64,000 nucleotides of DNA from Acestrorhynchus altus (GCA_034509495.1 CM067522.1:13500668-13564667), one strand, 5' to 3'. Positions 47,941 to 59,330 are shown, counted from the stretch's first letter. A program made the numbers and translations. The notes: generated by a model from the sequence alone, not told the origin.

Positions 47941-49057
47941 TCTTCCATCTCCCCTCATGCAATCTTCTGTAATGTAACTGCTTTACTCATGCTGGTTGAC
48001 TAGTTTCAGATTTGTGATACTTGTAGAAAAAACAATATATTAAAGTTAAGCTCTAAGTTGGTTGACTAGCTTAACCAGTTTTTCCAGCCTGATTTGGCCA
48101 AGCTGATGTTTTCAGCAGGGACATAATTTGTTCTACTTAAAAGCAGCTTGAATTTACTTCAACCTAGTCTAACTACTCATATCTAATAAGAGTAGCTCAG
48201 TATGGTAGCAGACTGTAATTCAGTATCTATTTAATTATTGCAGTCATATTTTGCATGTCAATGAGGCACTGTAATTTGTAGACTGTGTTTAAGCATGAGT
48301 AAAATAAGACCAGAGAACAAGAACAAAACATCTGGAATGTCACTCTCACTCCACCCTCATTTCCAGCATTCACTGTGATGGTTTGTGTTTTCACAGGGTG
48401 GCTGCTTCATAATGTTTTATGGCTTCTTGCCTCGTTATTTCCATCTCTGGCACTGGGCCATTCTTGGAGCCTTGGTAGGGGTGCCAAAGACGTGTGGAAT
48501 AGCAACACACAAGGTGTGAGTAGAGCAGGCCCACGGAAATAGGTGGTACGCATCTAGACCCATAGCTTAAACTTTAACCATTGAAAATGGATCTAAAATT
48601 TCTCAGAGGTGGACTGAAAAGTCACACATGGCAACACCACAACGTGTAGAAAACCCAAAGTGGAGTCCAAAAGCACAAGGTGAAACCTGAAAGTGTGGTT
48701 CATGCAAAGCACCTGTAAACAGAAGCACAATGCAATAATTAAACAGCTCATAGCATATTCTCCTATCATTTTCATTTTCCCTGAGGTCCACGTAGAGTGT
48801 TTGTGCTGGTATGTATGTCATAATTCATATTAGTGTGGTTCTTTTAATAACTCCCTCTATCACTTAATTGTTATTGTGCCTTTAGGGTTGATATAATCAA
48901 TGCTGAAACTGTCCTTATAACTTCACAATAGTGTGAAAAAGAGTTAGCCAGAAATGCTGTATATACTGTAGTTGAACAGGGCCAACAAAGTTAACGTGTT
49001 CATCACATTATTAATGCCACATTTTCCAACATAGTACAAGTAGTTTAACTAAGAGGC

Positions 49058-49180
49058 AGCCACGGGTTGGTGGTTAGGGAACCAGCCTTGTGACTGGAAG
49101 GTTGCAGGTTTGATTCCTGTGGATGGGTTAAATGCAGAGGACAAATTGCCCTGTGTGCAAGCAAAATGGGTCTATATGGT
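49058..49180 (+). mobile_element. tRNA-derived SINE (second family)
   Basis: GGTTGGTGGTTAGGGAACCAG (A-box region, about 49067) followed by CCTTGTGACTGGAAGGTTGC and B box GGTTTGATTCC (49107-49117), then ATGGGTTAAATGCAGAGGACAAATTGC. This is the best-preserved promoter half of the family in the window; the body differs from 29708 after the B box. Confidence 0.75.
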
Positions 49181-49222
49181 TTACGTTTAGTGTGTGCAAG
49201 TACAGTGGGTTTTCTTCCACAT

Positions 49223-49252
49223 GCCCCCCCGCCCCCCACCCCCCCTTCCGTC
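49223..49252. repeat. Poly-C rich tract
   Basis: CCCCCCCGCCCCCCACCCCCCC: low-complexity C-run, G-quadruplex potential on the minus strand. Confidence 0.85.
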
Positions 49253-49859
49253 CATCCTTTTCCACCTGTGAATGAGCAGGAATTCCCCCTGCTGGAATAG
49301 TTGGGTTGAGATGCTTCCATTTCTTTCCTGTTTCTTTGCCAAAGCTGAGCATAAACAGCAGGCTTTTTTCCAGTGCACAGACCAGAGAACATTTTACAAG
49401 TATAATGAACTGAAATTGTGCGCATTTTCTTTACAACCTAACATTGTGAATTATTAATGCCTAACATGGTGTAGTTGTCCCTTGTGCCACCAATACAGCT
49501 CAGCCTGTATATGGCTGAGTTGAGGTTGAACAGAACCCAGGGACAAGGTCAGGGCCCATAATTTGGTGCTACGTCCTTCTCCAATCTTTTTGTACTGTGC
49601 TCGTAACTCTGTTGTTGGCGCAAAATTCTCAACTTCTTCCTATTATTGCGAAACACTCTATTGGAACATATTATACTGCTCATTCTGTATGTCTATTATC
49701 ACTGTAGATGTAATCTATATGAATGGATCTGCCGCCGCACTGGACGTTCTTCTCAAACTAAACACAGATGGTCCCAGTACAGTACAGTACATTGCTACTG
49801 TAAATTTATGTCGGATTGAATCAGAATGAATTGGATCAGACCACAAACGTCAGTATGTT

Positions 49860-50055
49860 TGGCTGTTCCTGACCCTGTCCCTGCTTCACTTGTTGTCCTT
49901 CTTTGGACCACATTTAGTGGGTATTGCAGGAACACCCCACAAGACCTGCCTGATGCTTTGGAAATGTTCTGATCCACACATTCTTGCTTCTATACAGAAC
50001 CAATGCCTAAAGAACCCTCCAAGAACCACCTTTTTAAAAGTGAAGTCAATGATGT
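49860..50055 (-). mobile_element. Tc1-like transposon fragment
   Basis: TTGTCCTTCTTTGGACCACATTTAG, GGGTATTGCAGGAACACCCCACAAGACCTGC and TTGGAAATGTTCTGATCCA match, in order, the reversed transposase interior of the same fish Tc1 family seen at 56938-57382. Ends are missing and frames are broken. Confidence 0.6.
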
Positions 50056-50934
50056 TGCTTAACATTAGCTCATAAAAGAAGCCCTTGCCTGTGTAGTGTT
50101 AACCTAGTGGAGCTCCAAAATGCAATTGAAGACCCTTAACAAGAGTAATTGAGGTTCAGGGAAAAGGAACGGCTGCTGGCTGGGTAATTAATTTTCCTCT
50201 AGCCTCTGTTTTCATCCCAGTCTACACAGTTCACCTCTCTCACCCCACAGATTGGATGTGGGCTTATATGTGAGGATTGTATTGATTGCGTGGGGTTTTG
50301 TAATGATACACTGAGACCTCTTCAATATAGAGGTCAGCTGCTGTTCCCTTGACAGCCAATCAATGTGTTGACTGCGTTAGTAAATAATCCTCACAGGTCA
50401 ACCCAGAAACCCACCCTGACTGGCAATGATGCAAAGAGGTCCACTGTTTTTTTTTTCTTCCGCAAATGTTGCCATGGATACTGCATGCGAGGAGTTCAGA
50501 GACCCCAGTGGTCTGCATAGACTATACATTTTTAATCTTCTCAACACAGATAACCAAGTCCATTGTGTGCAGTCCATTGTATGCAGAACAGGAGCACTTT
50601 TCCTTCTGTAACTACTGTTGTGAAAAAATTATGAAACTCTTTTGTAGAAAATTGTATCAGTATTGAGAGATGAAAAACAAATATGTCTAAACAGAATAAC
50701 AGAAATGTCTTTAAAAAGCATTTGTAAAATCTTGTATAATCATTTCTGTAAATAATGCAGAAATGCAGAGAAAAAAGTTAGGACACCCCACATTTATCAC
50801 TACTTAAAATGCCGGTGCAGCACATCAGCTGCAAATGATCGGAACGTCATTAGGATTTTGGAGGAGCCTGTCTGTAAAGAGCAAGACCAGTGGAATTCGT
50901 GAAAAATGTAGAAAAACAATCACAGTCAGAGCAA

Positions 50935-51165
50935 TGTAACTTGCTGGATGAGGTCAGTAACCGGTGTCCAAATGCAGCAGTAGTGATGTTGGGTGAAGCT
51001 CATAGCCAGCAAGTTAACACTGTGGTAGTGTTTTTGGATGAGGCCCATAGTTGGTATGCTAACACTGCAGTAGTGTTGTTCGATGAGATGGTAGTCACCA
51101 TGATAAGCCTGTGTTATTGATGTTGGAAAAGGCCCTGCGCCATAACACAGCAGTAGCAATGTTGG
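50935..51165. repeat. 45-bp minisatellite (15-codon period)
   Basis: About five degenerate units. AACACTG precedes GTGGTAGTG at 51016 and GCAGTAGTG at 51061, 45 bases apart. Other shared words are GGATGAGG and CCATAG/CATAGC. Because 45 is a multiple of 3, a plus-strand 76-codon frame carries a 15-residue repeat of the form LDEAHS...NTAVVV. No start context or splice evidence supports a real protein. Confidence 0.75.
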
Positions 51166-51249
51166 AAAGGAGGCAGGGCTGAAAGGCTGCTGATGTTACT
51201 CTTTAAACCTCGGACATTAGTTTAGTTTGCTCTTAATTGTTGAAGTGAA

Positions 51250-51410
51250 CGGGTTTACCATGGAGAGATCCAAAAAGCTCTCTGAGGCCTTCAGAAAGAA
51301 AGTATATATTGTCTGGGAAAGGATTTAAAATATTTCTGAATGAATTAGAAATCAGCTGTTCCACATTTAAAAAAAGGTTTTGGGGTTGTTCTATGACTGT
51401 ATGTCTACAC
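51250..51410 (+). mobile_element. Tc1-like transposase N-terminal fragment
   Basis: GGAGAGATCCAAAAAGCTCTC translates to ERSKKLSEAFRKKV followed by WERI, then stops. This is the recognisable first helix-turn-helix region of a fish Tc1 transposase (RSKELSEAFR type). Heavily mutated; no downstream catalytic domain in frame. Confidence 0.65.
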
Positions 51411-51764
51411 CCTTTCTGCACTATGTTTCAAAAAGTTCAGGCTCCTGTACGAACACTAAGAGTCTCAAAGGCACCAGTGGGTTTCTTATTTTGATGTGTG
51501 ACCTCATGACACATGCACACCCAGTACATGCACCACCAGAAAGTGATGCATGCAATGCAGTAGAGGTAATAAATTAGCAGTGTTGAGTATCTTCACCCAG
51601 AAGCTACACTGCTGTGGATTTACGTGATTGTGCACAGATTAGCCATATTATTAAACCACTGATGTGAAGTAAACTGAATATGTCACAGGGTGGGATATCA
51701 GTGAATTGTCAGTTCTGGAAGTTGATATGTTGGAAGCATGCAAGAGATCTGTGCAACTTTGACG

Positions 51765-52172
51765 AGATATTTGTGATAGCTCAACAGAGAACATCTCCAA
51801 AACAGAAGGTCTTGTGGGGTGTTCCCAGTATGCACTGGTGAGTATTAGCCAGCATTAAGGTCTTTGTCCTTCTGCAATTTGTATTGCTTAAGAAGTCCTT
51901 CACCAAGTTAAATGGCTTCTTAAATGGACGCGTCACCTCCATCCATGCTAAAACTACGCCCTTTGTACCGACACAGCAGTGCTGCTGGAGTGTTTAAACA
52001 CTGTGTCCACTCACTGTCCACCTTGTAGTTGTAAAGTTAGAGACAGAAGGCCATTTGTTTCTGCACGGTTTCTGCTGGAGATCATTTAGCTCCTGTATGT
52101 TAAGAGGAGCTGATAAAATGGACAGTGAGTGTAGAAACAAGATCATAATGTTATGGTTGATTGGTGTATGGA
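51765..52172 (+). mobile_element. Non-autonomous Tc1-like element(s), 3' end
   Basis: CTTGTGGGGTGTTCCCAGTATGCACTGGT near 51810 is the inverse of a word at 57172-57202. Next come CAGCAGTGCTGCTGGAGTGTTTAAACACTGTG (51975 on), GGAGCTGATAAAATGGACAGTGAGTGTAG, and the terminus ATAATGTTATGGTTGATTGGTGTA. These match 18985-19262 and a very common fish repeat. Probably two overlapping relics. Confidence 0.6.
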
Positions 52173-52394
52173 GCCAGAACATGCTTGGGTAAATGTCAAG
52201 AGAGCGCCAGGATGGACTTGCCCTCATTACTCGGACTAAGCACCTGTTAAACACCACAGGCACAGACAGCATCATGTGACAAGTTCTAACTAGCAAGAGA
52301 GACTTTGCCATGACTAAATTGCTGCTGTGCAACAAGTGTGTATGTAGTAATGTGGTCAAATTCAGCAGTTTTCAGTCTTTTTGCATTGTCTGCA

Positions 52395-53660
52395 GAGAGC
52401 TTCAAAAGCAGCAGAGTGATCTCATTGTCAAAAGGTATCAGTCAGTAGAAGATTACATAAAAATGTCCAAAGCATTAAATATACTATGGTGAAGACAAAC
52501 ACAGTGAAGACAAACATCGTCAAGTGGAGAAAATATAACACAACAGTGACATTGGCAAGAATTGGACGTCCCTCCAAAATAATAATAATAAAAAAAACAA
52601 GAATAAAACAGTTCAGGGAGGCTGCCAAGAGGCCTGCAGGGACATTAAAGGAGCTGCAGGAATTTTTGGCAAGTACTGGCTGTGTACTACATGTGACAAC
52701 AATCTCCAGTATTCCTCATAAGTCTGTGCTATGGAGTGTCAAGATGGAAGCCTTTTCCTATGAAGCATAGATAAATTTTGGAAAACACCTTTGAACTCTC
52801 CTAAAAGCATGTAAGAAAATGTGTTATGGTCTGAAACCAAGATTGAACTTTTTGGCCATAACTCCAAAATGTACAGGGGTTGGACAATGAAACTGAAACA
52901 CCTGTCATTTTAGTGTGGGAGGTTTCATGGCTAAATTGGAGCAGCCTGGTGACCAATCTTCATTAATTGCACCAGTAAGAGCAGAGTGTGAAGGTTCAAT
53001 TAGCAGGTAAGAGCACAGTTTTGCTCAAAATATTGCAATGCACACAACATTATGGGTGACATACCAGAGTTCAAAAGAGGACAAATTGTTGGTGCACGTC
53101 TTGCTGGCGCATCTGTGACCAAGACAGCAAGTCTTTGTGATGTATCAAGAGCCACGGTATCCAGGGTAATGTCAGCACTACCAAGAAGGACCAACCACAT
53201 CCAACAGGATTAACTGTGGCTGCAAGAGGAAGCTGTCTGAAAGGGATGTTTGGGTGCTAACCCGGATTGTATCCAAAAAATGTCATTCCCAAGATGAATT
53301 GACGCTGTATTGGCCGCAAAAGGAGGCCCTGGTACACCATACTAATAAATTATTATGATCTAAAACCAAGTGTTTCAGTTTCATTGGTACATTGGTTTCA
53401 GTTTTCACTGGTACTGTATGTTTGGTACAAAAACAACACTGTGCAACATCCAAAGAACACCATCCCCACAGTGAAGCATGGTGGTGGAAGCATCATGCTT
53501 TGGGGATGTTTTTCTTCCACTGGATCTTGGGTGTTAGTGAAGGTGGAGGAGATTATGAACAGTTCCAAATACTGTCATATAGTCCTAACAGGGTCAGGCA
53601 ATTGTCAATTCCACATTGGGAAGAAATTTGGGATTACATTTAAAAGCAAGCTTGTTTGAT
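52395..53660 (+). pseudogene. Tc1-like transposase, interrupted by a second element
   Basis: Left part: LQKQQSDLIVKRYQSVEDYI (52398 on) and ARIGRPSK...GTLKELQEFLASTG (52555-52680), the paired helix-turn-helix DNA-binding region. Then ETKIELFGHNSKM (52832-52871), the segment after the first catalytic Asp region. Right part, from 53417: YVWYKNNTVQHPKN and PTVKHGGGSIMLWGCFSS (53461-53514), the second catalytic block of Tc1 transposases. The coding thread breaks at 52873 and resumes at 53417 exactly around an inserted element. Additional stops and frameshifts and loss of the C-terminus make it inactive. Confidence 0.85.
52874..53416. mobile_element. Second Tc1-like element nested in the transposase
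   Basis: Begins CAGGGGTTGGACAATGAAAC...TGAAACACCTG after a TA at 52872-52873. It ends with inverted-repeat remnants (AGTGTTTCAGTTTCATTGG at 53369 on) before a TA at 53417-53418, the expected TA target-site duplication. Inside, ATGGGTGACATACCAGAG... reads GDIPEFKRGQIVGARLAGASV...VSRATVSRVMSA (53053-53175), the N-terminal HTH of a different Tc1 family. It is internally deleted (543 bases). A duplicated stretch near the right end (GGTTTCAGTTTTCACTGG) blurs that terminus. Confidence 0.8.
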
Positions 53661-54715
53661 TGGATAAACAAAAAACAGAAATAGATGTCACAGGCTGATA
53701 GATCCAAAAAGACTGAGTGCTGTTATTTAATAAAAATGTATTTTTTATGTTGTGTGGAAATGTGTGGAAAAATACTCATAGTTTTAAATAATTCCAAAAT
53801 AAAGGGCTACAAAATATGCTTAGGTGACAATCAATAAGATATGTGAGCCTACACAGCCTTACAGTGTACCAAGCTCATTTATTTTAATTGCATTTCCAGG
53901 AAACTCTTTCTAACAACTCATAAAGCTGCTTTTTGTCCTTAAAGTGGATTCCACCTACAAGCACAATTATGTCAGTCTTTTCTAAATCACTCAAGGAACT
54001 TTTAGCCATGACTCACTACACACTCATTCACTTCCATTTCCAGAGAAGGCTGTCTATGGGTTGACCTATTCACCCATATACTAATCAAATTGAGTGTCAA
54101 GCATAGAAATGACTGATCTTAAAAGGTACAGCTGTTCATCAGCAGCCAAATTGAGAAACTGCTAGCCTTTCATGAGATACCCACTTTTACCTCATTAGTA
54201 ACTCATTCAGGGGAATGCGTGCATGCAAGCCCAAGAGTGTTGATTTGATTTCACTCAACACTCAACATTCAGATTCACTCAGCATCTGCCCACTTGCTAC
54301 CAAAGCTAACAGTTGTGGAATGAATCATCTCAAGCTCTACAGGGAGCAAAATGACTGCAACTTGTAGAACACATTTTCTGAATAGGAACAGGTTCTGCTG
54401 AAGGCCACATGAAGCTTGTAAATCCTTCTGAGCCTATATCTGCTAAATCAAAATGACACAATGATGATTCATTTAATATCATCCTTCCAAATGCGATTTA
54501 TGATAACAACGAAAGCAGAACCACGTGAGCCATGCGAGTTCCTCTTTCTGCAGTTTGAAAGGTGAGTTGGACTGTAATTGTTCATGGAGAATAAGAAGAT
54601 GGGCCTACAAACAAAGCATGCAATACATGGATAATGTGGAACTAAATGAAATTTTAAGCATTTTTATGCATCATTTTCTCCTGCGGGACGAGAGTGTACT
54701 GTACTGTACTGTCGC

Positions 54716-55115
54716 AGCCTAAAAATTATGGTTCTTTCAGGGTTCTACAGTAAAGCAAATGGTTCTATATACAACCATGAACACTCAAATAACACTCAGA
54801 TTAATTTATGGGATGTAGAGGGTTCTATTTACAAACATTTTAAAAAGGGTTCTATCTGGCACCAAAACGGTTCTACTTTTCATTCAAGTGACATCATGAC
54901 TATAGCAGAACCCTTTTTTTTGCTATGTAGAACCTTATTCAAAACGATTCTATATGGAACACTCTACAGTGCATTCTCCAACAGGTTAAAGGATGCTTTC
55001 ATGATGCACATGACCCTTTAATCACGCAAAGTGTTCTTTGAGTGTTCAAGGTTCTATTTCGAACCATTTTGTTTTACTGAAGAACCCTTGAAGAATCATA
55101 ATTCTTAAGTGTCAA
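54716..55115. mobile_element. MITE of the GGTTCTAT family
   Basis: Left end AAAATTATGGTTCTTTCAGGGTTCT and right end AGAACCCTTGAAGAATCATAATTCTTAAG are inverted copies with few mismatches. The interior alternates GGTTCTATTTAC, GGGTTCTATCTGG, GTAGAACC and CATATAGAACC-like words, giving strong self-complementarity. No ORF of interest. Confidence 0.75.
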
Positions 55116-55981
55116 ACCATGAGGTTATCCAATCTATAAGTATTAGATGCCTCCAAATCACTTTTGTGTCATGAAACCACCTTGAAAGTCATTTTGTAAT
55201 CTGAGGACACAGTCTCCAGCAGCAGTTTGGTAAATTTATCTGATGGGGTTAGTGCACCAAACCACAAATGTGTTTATCAAAGTTAGCGGAAGTGGGTGTT
55301 CGCAAAGAGAAAAGAGCCTGAGCCCAACACTTCCTGTTAAGATGGGAAACTTCTGATGGTGTTATAAAGTGTACAGTAAACAAGTCGGCAAGTTGAAGAA
55401 AAAAAAAATTAAAAAAAAAGGTATTGAAGAGGAAATGAGGCCTGAGAATGATCCTGAAACTAAGGTTTCAGCTGCAGATGTTAAAAACAAGTTTAATTTA
55501 TGAAAAAAAAAAACAATGCAGTGCATCTTCAGGCCAATAGAAGATGCATAAGATCTAAGAAGTTGTTTTTACTCCAGCCATCTTCATGAGTATCAGTTAC
55601 ACAGACAACTGGCACAGAATTTCACACCCTCAGCTGTGAGGTGGATGTGACGGAAACTGTGAACTTAAACGCTGTTCCTGTTACTAACACCTGTCAACCC
55701 TGTTAATTATGCTCCCAACTCATCACAAAATGCAACTCTACCATTTTATTCATGTCTGCAATTACTGCCGGAGATACTGTCTCTTGCAGTCAGATGCTTA
55801 CACCATAAAGTCAAGAGCATAGCATTGATTATCATGTTAGACTGGCACCTGTCAAGAAGTGGGATCTAGGTATTAGACAGCAAGTGAACAACCAGTTCTT
55901 GAAGTTGATGGGTTGGAAGCAGGAATAAGGAGCAAGCGCAGTTAGATTGGTATATATAACAAAAGTAAAATAAAGACGAGT

Positions 55982-56645
55982 GCACTCTTAAAAATAATGG
56001 GTGAAAAATAATGGACTTCAAATAGTTCCTTGAGGGTTTTGTTTTGTCTCAATTGTCCCCCCAATACCGAAGTTCCAATTACCCCATTAGGACTCACCCC
56101 ATCATATACGATGCCCCCAAAACTAGGCGCGTGAAGACAAGCACGTGCTTCCTCCAATACATATAAAGTCACCACCTCTTTTCCAACCACCATCATTGCA
56201 TCGTTGCTGGGCAGCCAACGCCCTCAGAGGAAGGCCCCAACTCTGATACAATGGCCAACGGATGCCTGTGCCGGCCAGCGTCACACCAGGTGTGATGTGG
56301 GGAGAGAGCACCATCTACCTACACCGAGGGAGCAATGCACTTGAAGGAAAGCGACAGCTGCCCAGCTACCATACAAAGACTAACAACATCCATGCTCGCC
56401 CATCATCCATCTACTCGCCCAGAGTGAGCATGGCCAATTTTGCTCTCTTGTACTTTGGCTGCCAAATGCAAGCAACATGATTCAGGATTCTAGCCTGCGT
56501 TCCTCAAATCATAGTGACAGTGAGTGGACAGAATAAGGGTCCATTTTTGTAATAGAGATGTGTGAGTGTGAAGAACCTTTATATTGGTAAAGAACCTTTA
56601 CATCAAGTGGACCACTCGAAGCACCTTTATTTTTAAGAGTGTAGG
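55982..56645 (-). mobile_element. Composite element: MITE enclosing a tRNA-derived SINE
   Basis: Left end CACTCTTAAAAATAATGG (55984) and right end GAAGCACCTTTATTTTTAAGAGTG (56618-56641) are MITE inverted termini, as at 29053 and 29325. GAAGAACCTTTATATTGG (56570) is MITE interior. Between about 56045 and 56500 lies the first-family SINE in reverse. Read on the minus strand it has a degenerate B box CTAGAATCCTG, the GGTGCTCTCTCCCC segment, GAAGCACGTGCTTGTCTTCACGC and an A-rich end. Confidence 0.75.
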
Positions 56646-56937
56646 TTGTGAATTTGAATATGTGAATATATGTCTGCCCGGTCCCTATCTTCTGGAGATT
56701 GTGAGCAATCACGGACCAAGAGTCCACAAGAGCATGACCTCTGTTAGCATTCTCCAAAATGCATTTGATAACATTGTATGTTCAGCCGTCCAATGACATT
56801 CGGTTAGTGTCAGTTTGAAGGATGAGTTGGTACTTCATGTGACATGTGAGGGGATGAGGTTAGAGTAACCTTCTATTGGGCCAAATCAAATGTCCTCACA
56901 GCCCAATATTTGGGAGCCTTGACCGAGTTCCTGTCAT

Positions 56938-57382
56938 ACACTTATCTGCCATAACATTAAAACAACCTGCCTTAATTCATGTGTCGCTCATGTGCCACTA
57001 AAACAGCTCCAACCAATTGAACCATGGAGTGCACAAGACCTCTAAAGGCATCCTGTGGTATCTTGTATCTTACCTGTGGTAAGTCCTGTCCAGAGACACT
57101 AGTCTTGGATGGACATGACCCTGATGCAGCTTCCCTGTTTGTCCTTCCTTTGAGCACTTTTGGTTGGTACAGACCATTGCATACTGGGAAATCCCCACAA
57201 GGCCTAAAACGGAATTGCTCTGACCCAGTCGTTTTGCTTCCAACACATCAACTTAAAGGACTGACTGTTCACTCTTTGCTTACTATATAGAGCCAGCTTT
57301 GACAAGGTCCACTGTAACAAGAAAATTCACGTTATTCACACCACCTGTAAGTGGTTGTAATGTTATGGCTGATTGGTGTATA
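56938..57382 (-). mobile_element. Internally deleted Tc1-like element with both ends
   Basis: Left end ACACTTATCTGCCATAACATTAAAAC and right end TGTAATGTTATGGCTGATTGGTGTA are inverted repeats. The interior keeps reversed transposase words: CACAAGACCTCTAAAGGCATCCTGTGGTATC, TGCTCTGACCCAGTCG, CCAACACATCAACTTAAAGGAC. About two thirds of an autonomous copy is missing. Source family of the fragments at 49860 and 51800. Confidence 0.8.
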
Positions 57383-57454
57383 GCACTTATGAGAGGTTTA
57401 ACAAAACATATAAATGTAATGATGCTACAGAACTTTACTTCTGTAAAACATAGA

Positions 57455-57840
57455 TGGTTTAAGGATGGGTAACAATCACCAAAAATCATAACCCAATATA
57501 ATTTAGCTGCATGGCAATATACAATATATGATATGATGTGGAAAATATAATGTGAACAAATAATGACACCCCATGAAATCCTTAAATATAAACATAGAAA
57601 TTAGATCTGCCCCCTCTATAGTGTGTATGTGGGATTATGAATGGGAGCGGAGGGGAGCAGAGTAGAGGAGTAGCTGAGAGCAGGGCAGAGCAGTAACAGA
57701 GTGGGAAAGGGGGGTTCCAGCAAGACTGAAGCAGAACATTATTTAAAACCTTTAAAACTCGATATAAATAATATTCTCAAATCTTGCTGTTTATATCCCA
57801 ATATGACATAAATATCAATATATCATCCACCCCTAAGGTG
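57455..57840. mobile_element. Degenerate non-autonomous DNA element, copy 2
   Basis: Right end ATATATCATCCACCCCTAAG is the inverse of the terminus at 21533. The interior words GGAGCAGAGTAGAGGAG and GAAGCAGAACATTATTTAAAACC match 21740-21815 in order and orientation. Left end GGATGGGTAACAATCACC is decayed. Confidence 0.55.
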
Positions 57841-58269
57841 GTTTTATTAAATCGCAAAGCAGCATGTTTTTGTCCTGAATATCAGTGTTATAAAACAATA
57901 TAAAATGCATTCTAATAAATGATTTTCTAACATTTTAGAATAAATTGATATTGATCAACAAGATGCTCCTCATGGGTTCATACAGTGAGCAGTTTTAGCT
58001 GATCACATGTCTCTAGTGTCTACTGAACTTTTGTTCCTTAACCCTGGTCCTGGACATTTCAGTGGATTCCCTGCTGTTACGCACCTCCAGAAAGTCTGAA
58101 AGGGTTTTTTAGGAGCAGGTCATGGTGTCTGTAACATCACATCCAGCCAGGAGAGGCAGAGATGTGCTGCTCTAGGTCCAACAGAGCCTGACAGCCTGAC
58201 TGACAGGTCTGCCCCCCTCCTCAGGCACGTCCAGCATGTATCACAAACAGAATGAGCAGAATATCAACG

Positions 58270-58300
58270 TTTGCTTTATTTATTTATTTATTTATCTGTT
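58270..58300. repeat. (TTTA)n microsatellite
   Basis: Seven to eight TTTA units. Confidence 0.85.
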
Positions 58301-58487
58301 TTGCTTGCGGCTTGTTGGGCACTTTCTTTGATCCACGTCGGATTGACCATCTTAAGCAAAGGCCTGTTTGTGAGAGGGAGCCTCCTTTGAAATGGGCAAC
58401 AGTGCCCTCTGCAGGCAGGAGGAGTGAAGGTCACGATTACGTTTGGAATAAATGGCCAAAACATCACCCGGTGGATCGCGCGTGCAG

Positions 58488-58890
58488 CAAACAAACAACC
58501 AACCAACCAGCCAGACAAACAAACAAACAAACAAATAAAGATTTAATTCATGGGTAAATTAATGAATGAACAACTAAACCAATGAGCAAATAAATACATG
58601 GATAATTAAATAACAGAGTAATCGAATTAATGCATAAATAAAAGAATGGATGATTTTTTGAATAAAGGAATAAACTAAAAAAAGACAGAAACGAATACTT
58701 AAATAAACAGTACATGATTAAATACATAAATATATGAATGAATGAATGATAAATAAAGAATTAATTAAAGGAATAAATGATTAAAGAAAGAAATGAATGC
58801 TTAAATAAATGAACAAATACACGATTAAATACATAATTATATAAATGATTAAATGACCGAATGAATAAACGACTAATTAAATATATAAAC
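58488..58890. repeat. AT-rich tetranucleotide-derived region
   Basis: CAAACAAACAACCAACCAACCAGCC and AAACAAACAAACAAATAAAG lead into 350 bases of decayed AATG/AAAT/AATA units (AATGAATGAATGATAAATAAAG and similar). Old expanded simple repeat. It lies about 450 bases upstream of the cdk7 ATG. Confidence 0.8.
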
Positions 58891-59139
58891 AACCCTAAAA
58901 TGTATCCATGCCCAGTGCAATCTCTTGCAATTTTGGTTTCGTAATTTCATTTTGTCCCCACAATCTAGCTGTAAGACACAGGCGCGAACCATTGACTAAA
59001 ATAAACAATAAACAGTCCAACACAGGACACTGCTCGGCACGAACTCTGTTTCTTTCATTTCAGTAGTAAGTGAGTAAGTATTAAAGCATTTCTCATATAA
59101 ATCAACCGATTTTATGCTCTAAATATTCGTCGAGCGTTT

Positions 59140-59330
59140 TAAACCGTGTTTATTTCAGGCATTTGAGTTTCGCTGATCTGTAACTCATATTCCCGCTGGC
59201 AGGTCGGGGGTATGATGTACAAATCATCGTTGGAGCCTTAGGAACGTTTCTCGGGACTTTTGTTTCCCCCGGATGTATTTCGGGCGCTTTAACTGAACTG
59301 CAGCGTCGCTTTTAACAAAGAGCTGTCAGC
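59140..59330 (+). promoter_or_regulatory. cdk7: cdk7 promoter and 5' UTR (approximate)
   Basis: Immediately upstream of the cdk7 ATG. It lacks a TATA box and contains CCCCCGGATGTATTTCGG (ETS-like CCGGAT), TCTCGGGACTTTT and a modest rise in CpG from about 59100. An in-frame TAA at 59313-59315 closes the frame above the start. The TSS cannot be placed exactly. Confidence 0.45.

Larger units (their letters stand above)
45080..59280. other. Intergenic region between divergent setbp1 and cdk7
   Basis: No gene recognised. It is dominated by mobile-element remnants listed separately. Stretches where I see nothing specific are 45720-46740, 47950-49050, 49200-49850, 50070-50930, 53700-54700, 55120-55980 and 58890-59270. 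Confidence 0.6.
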
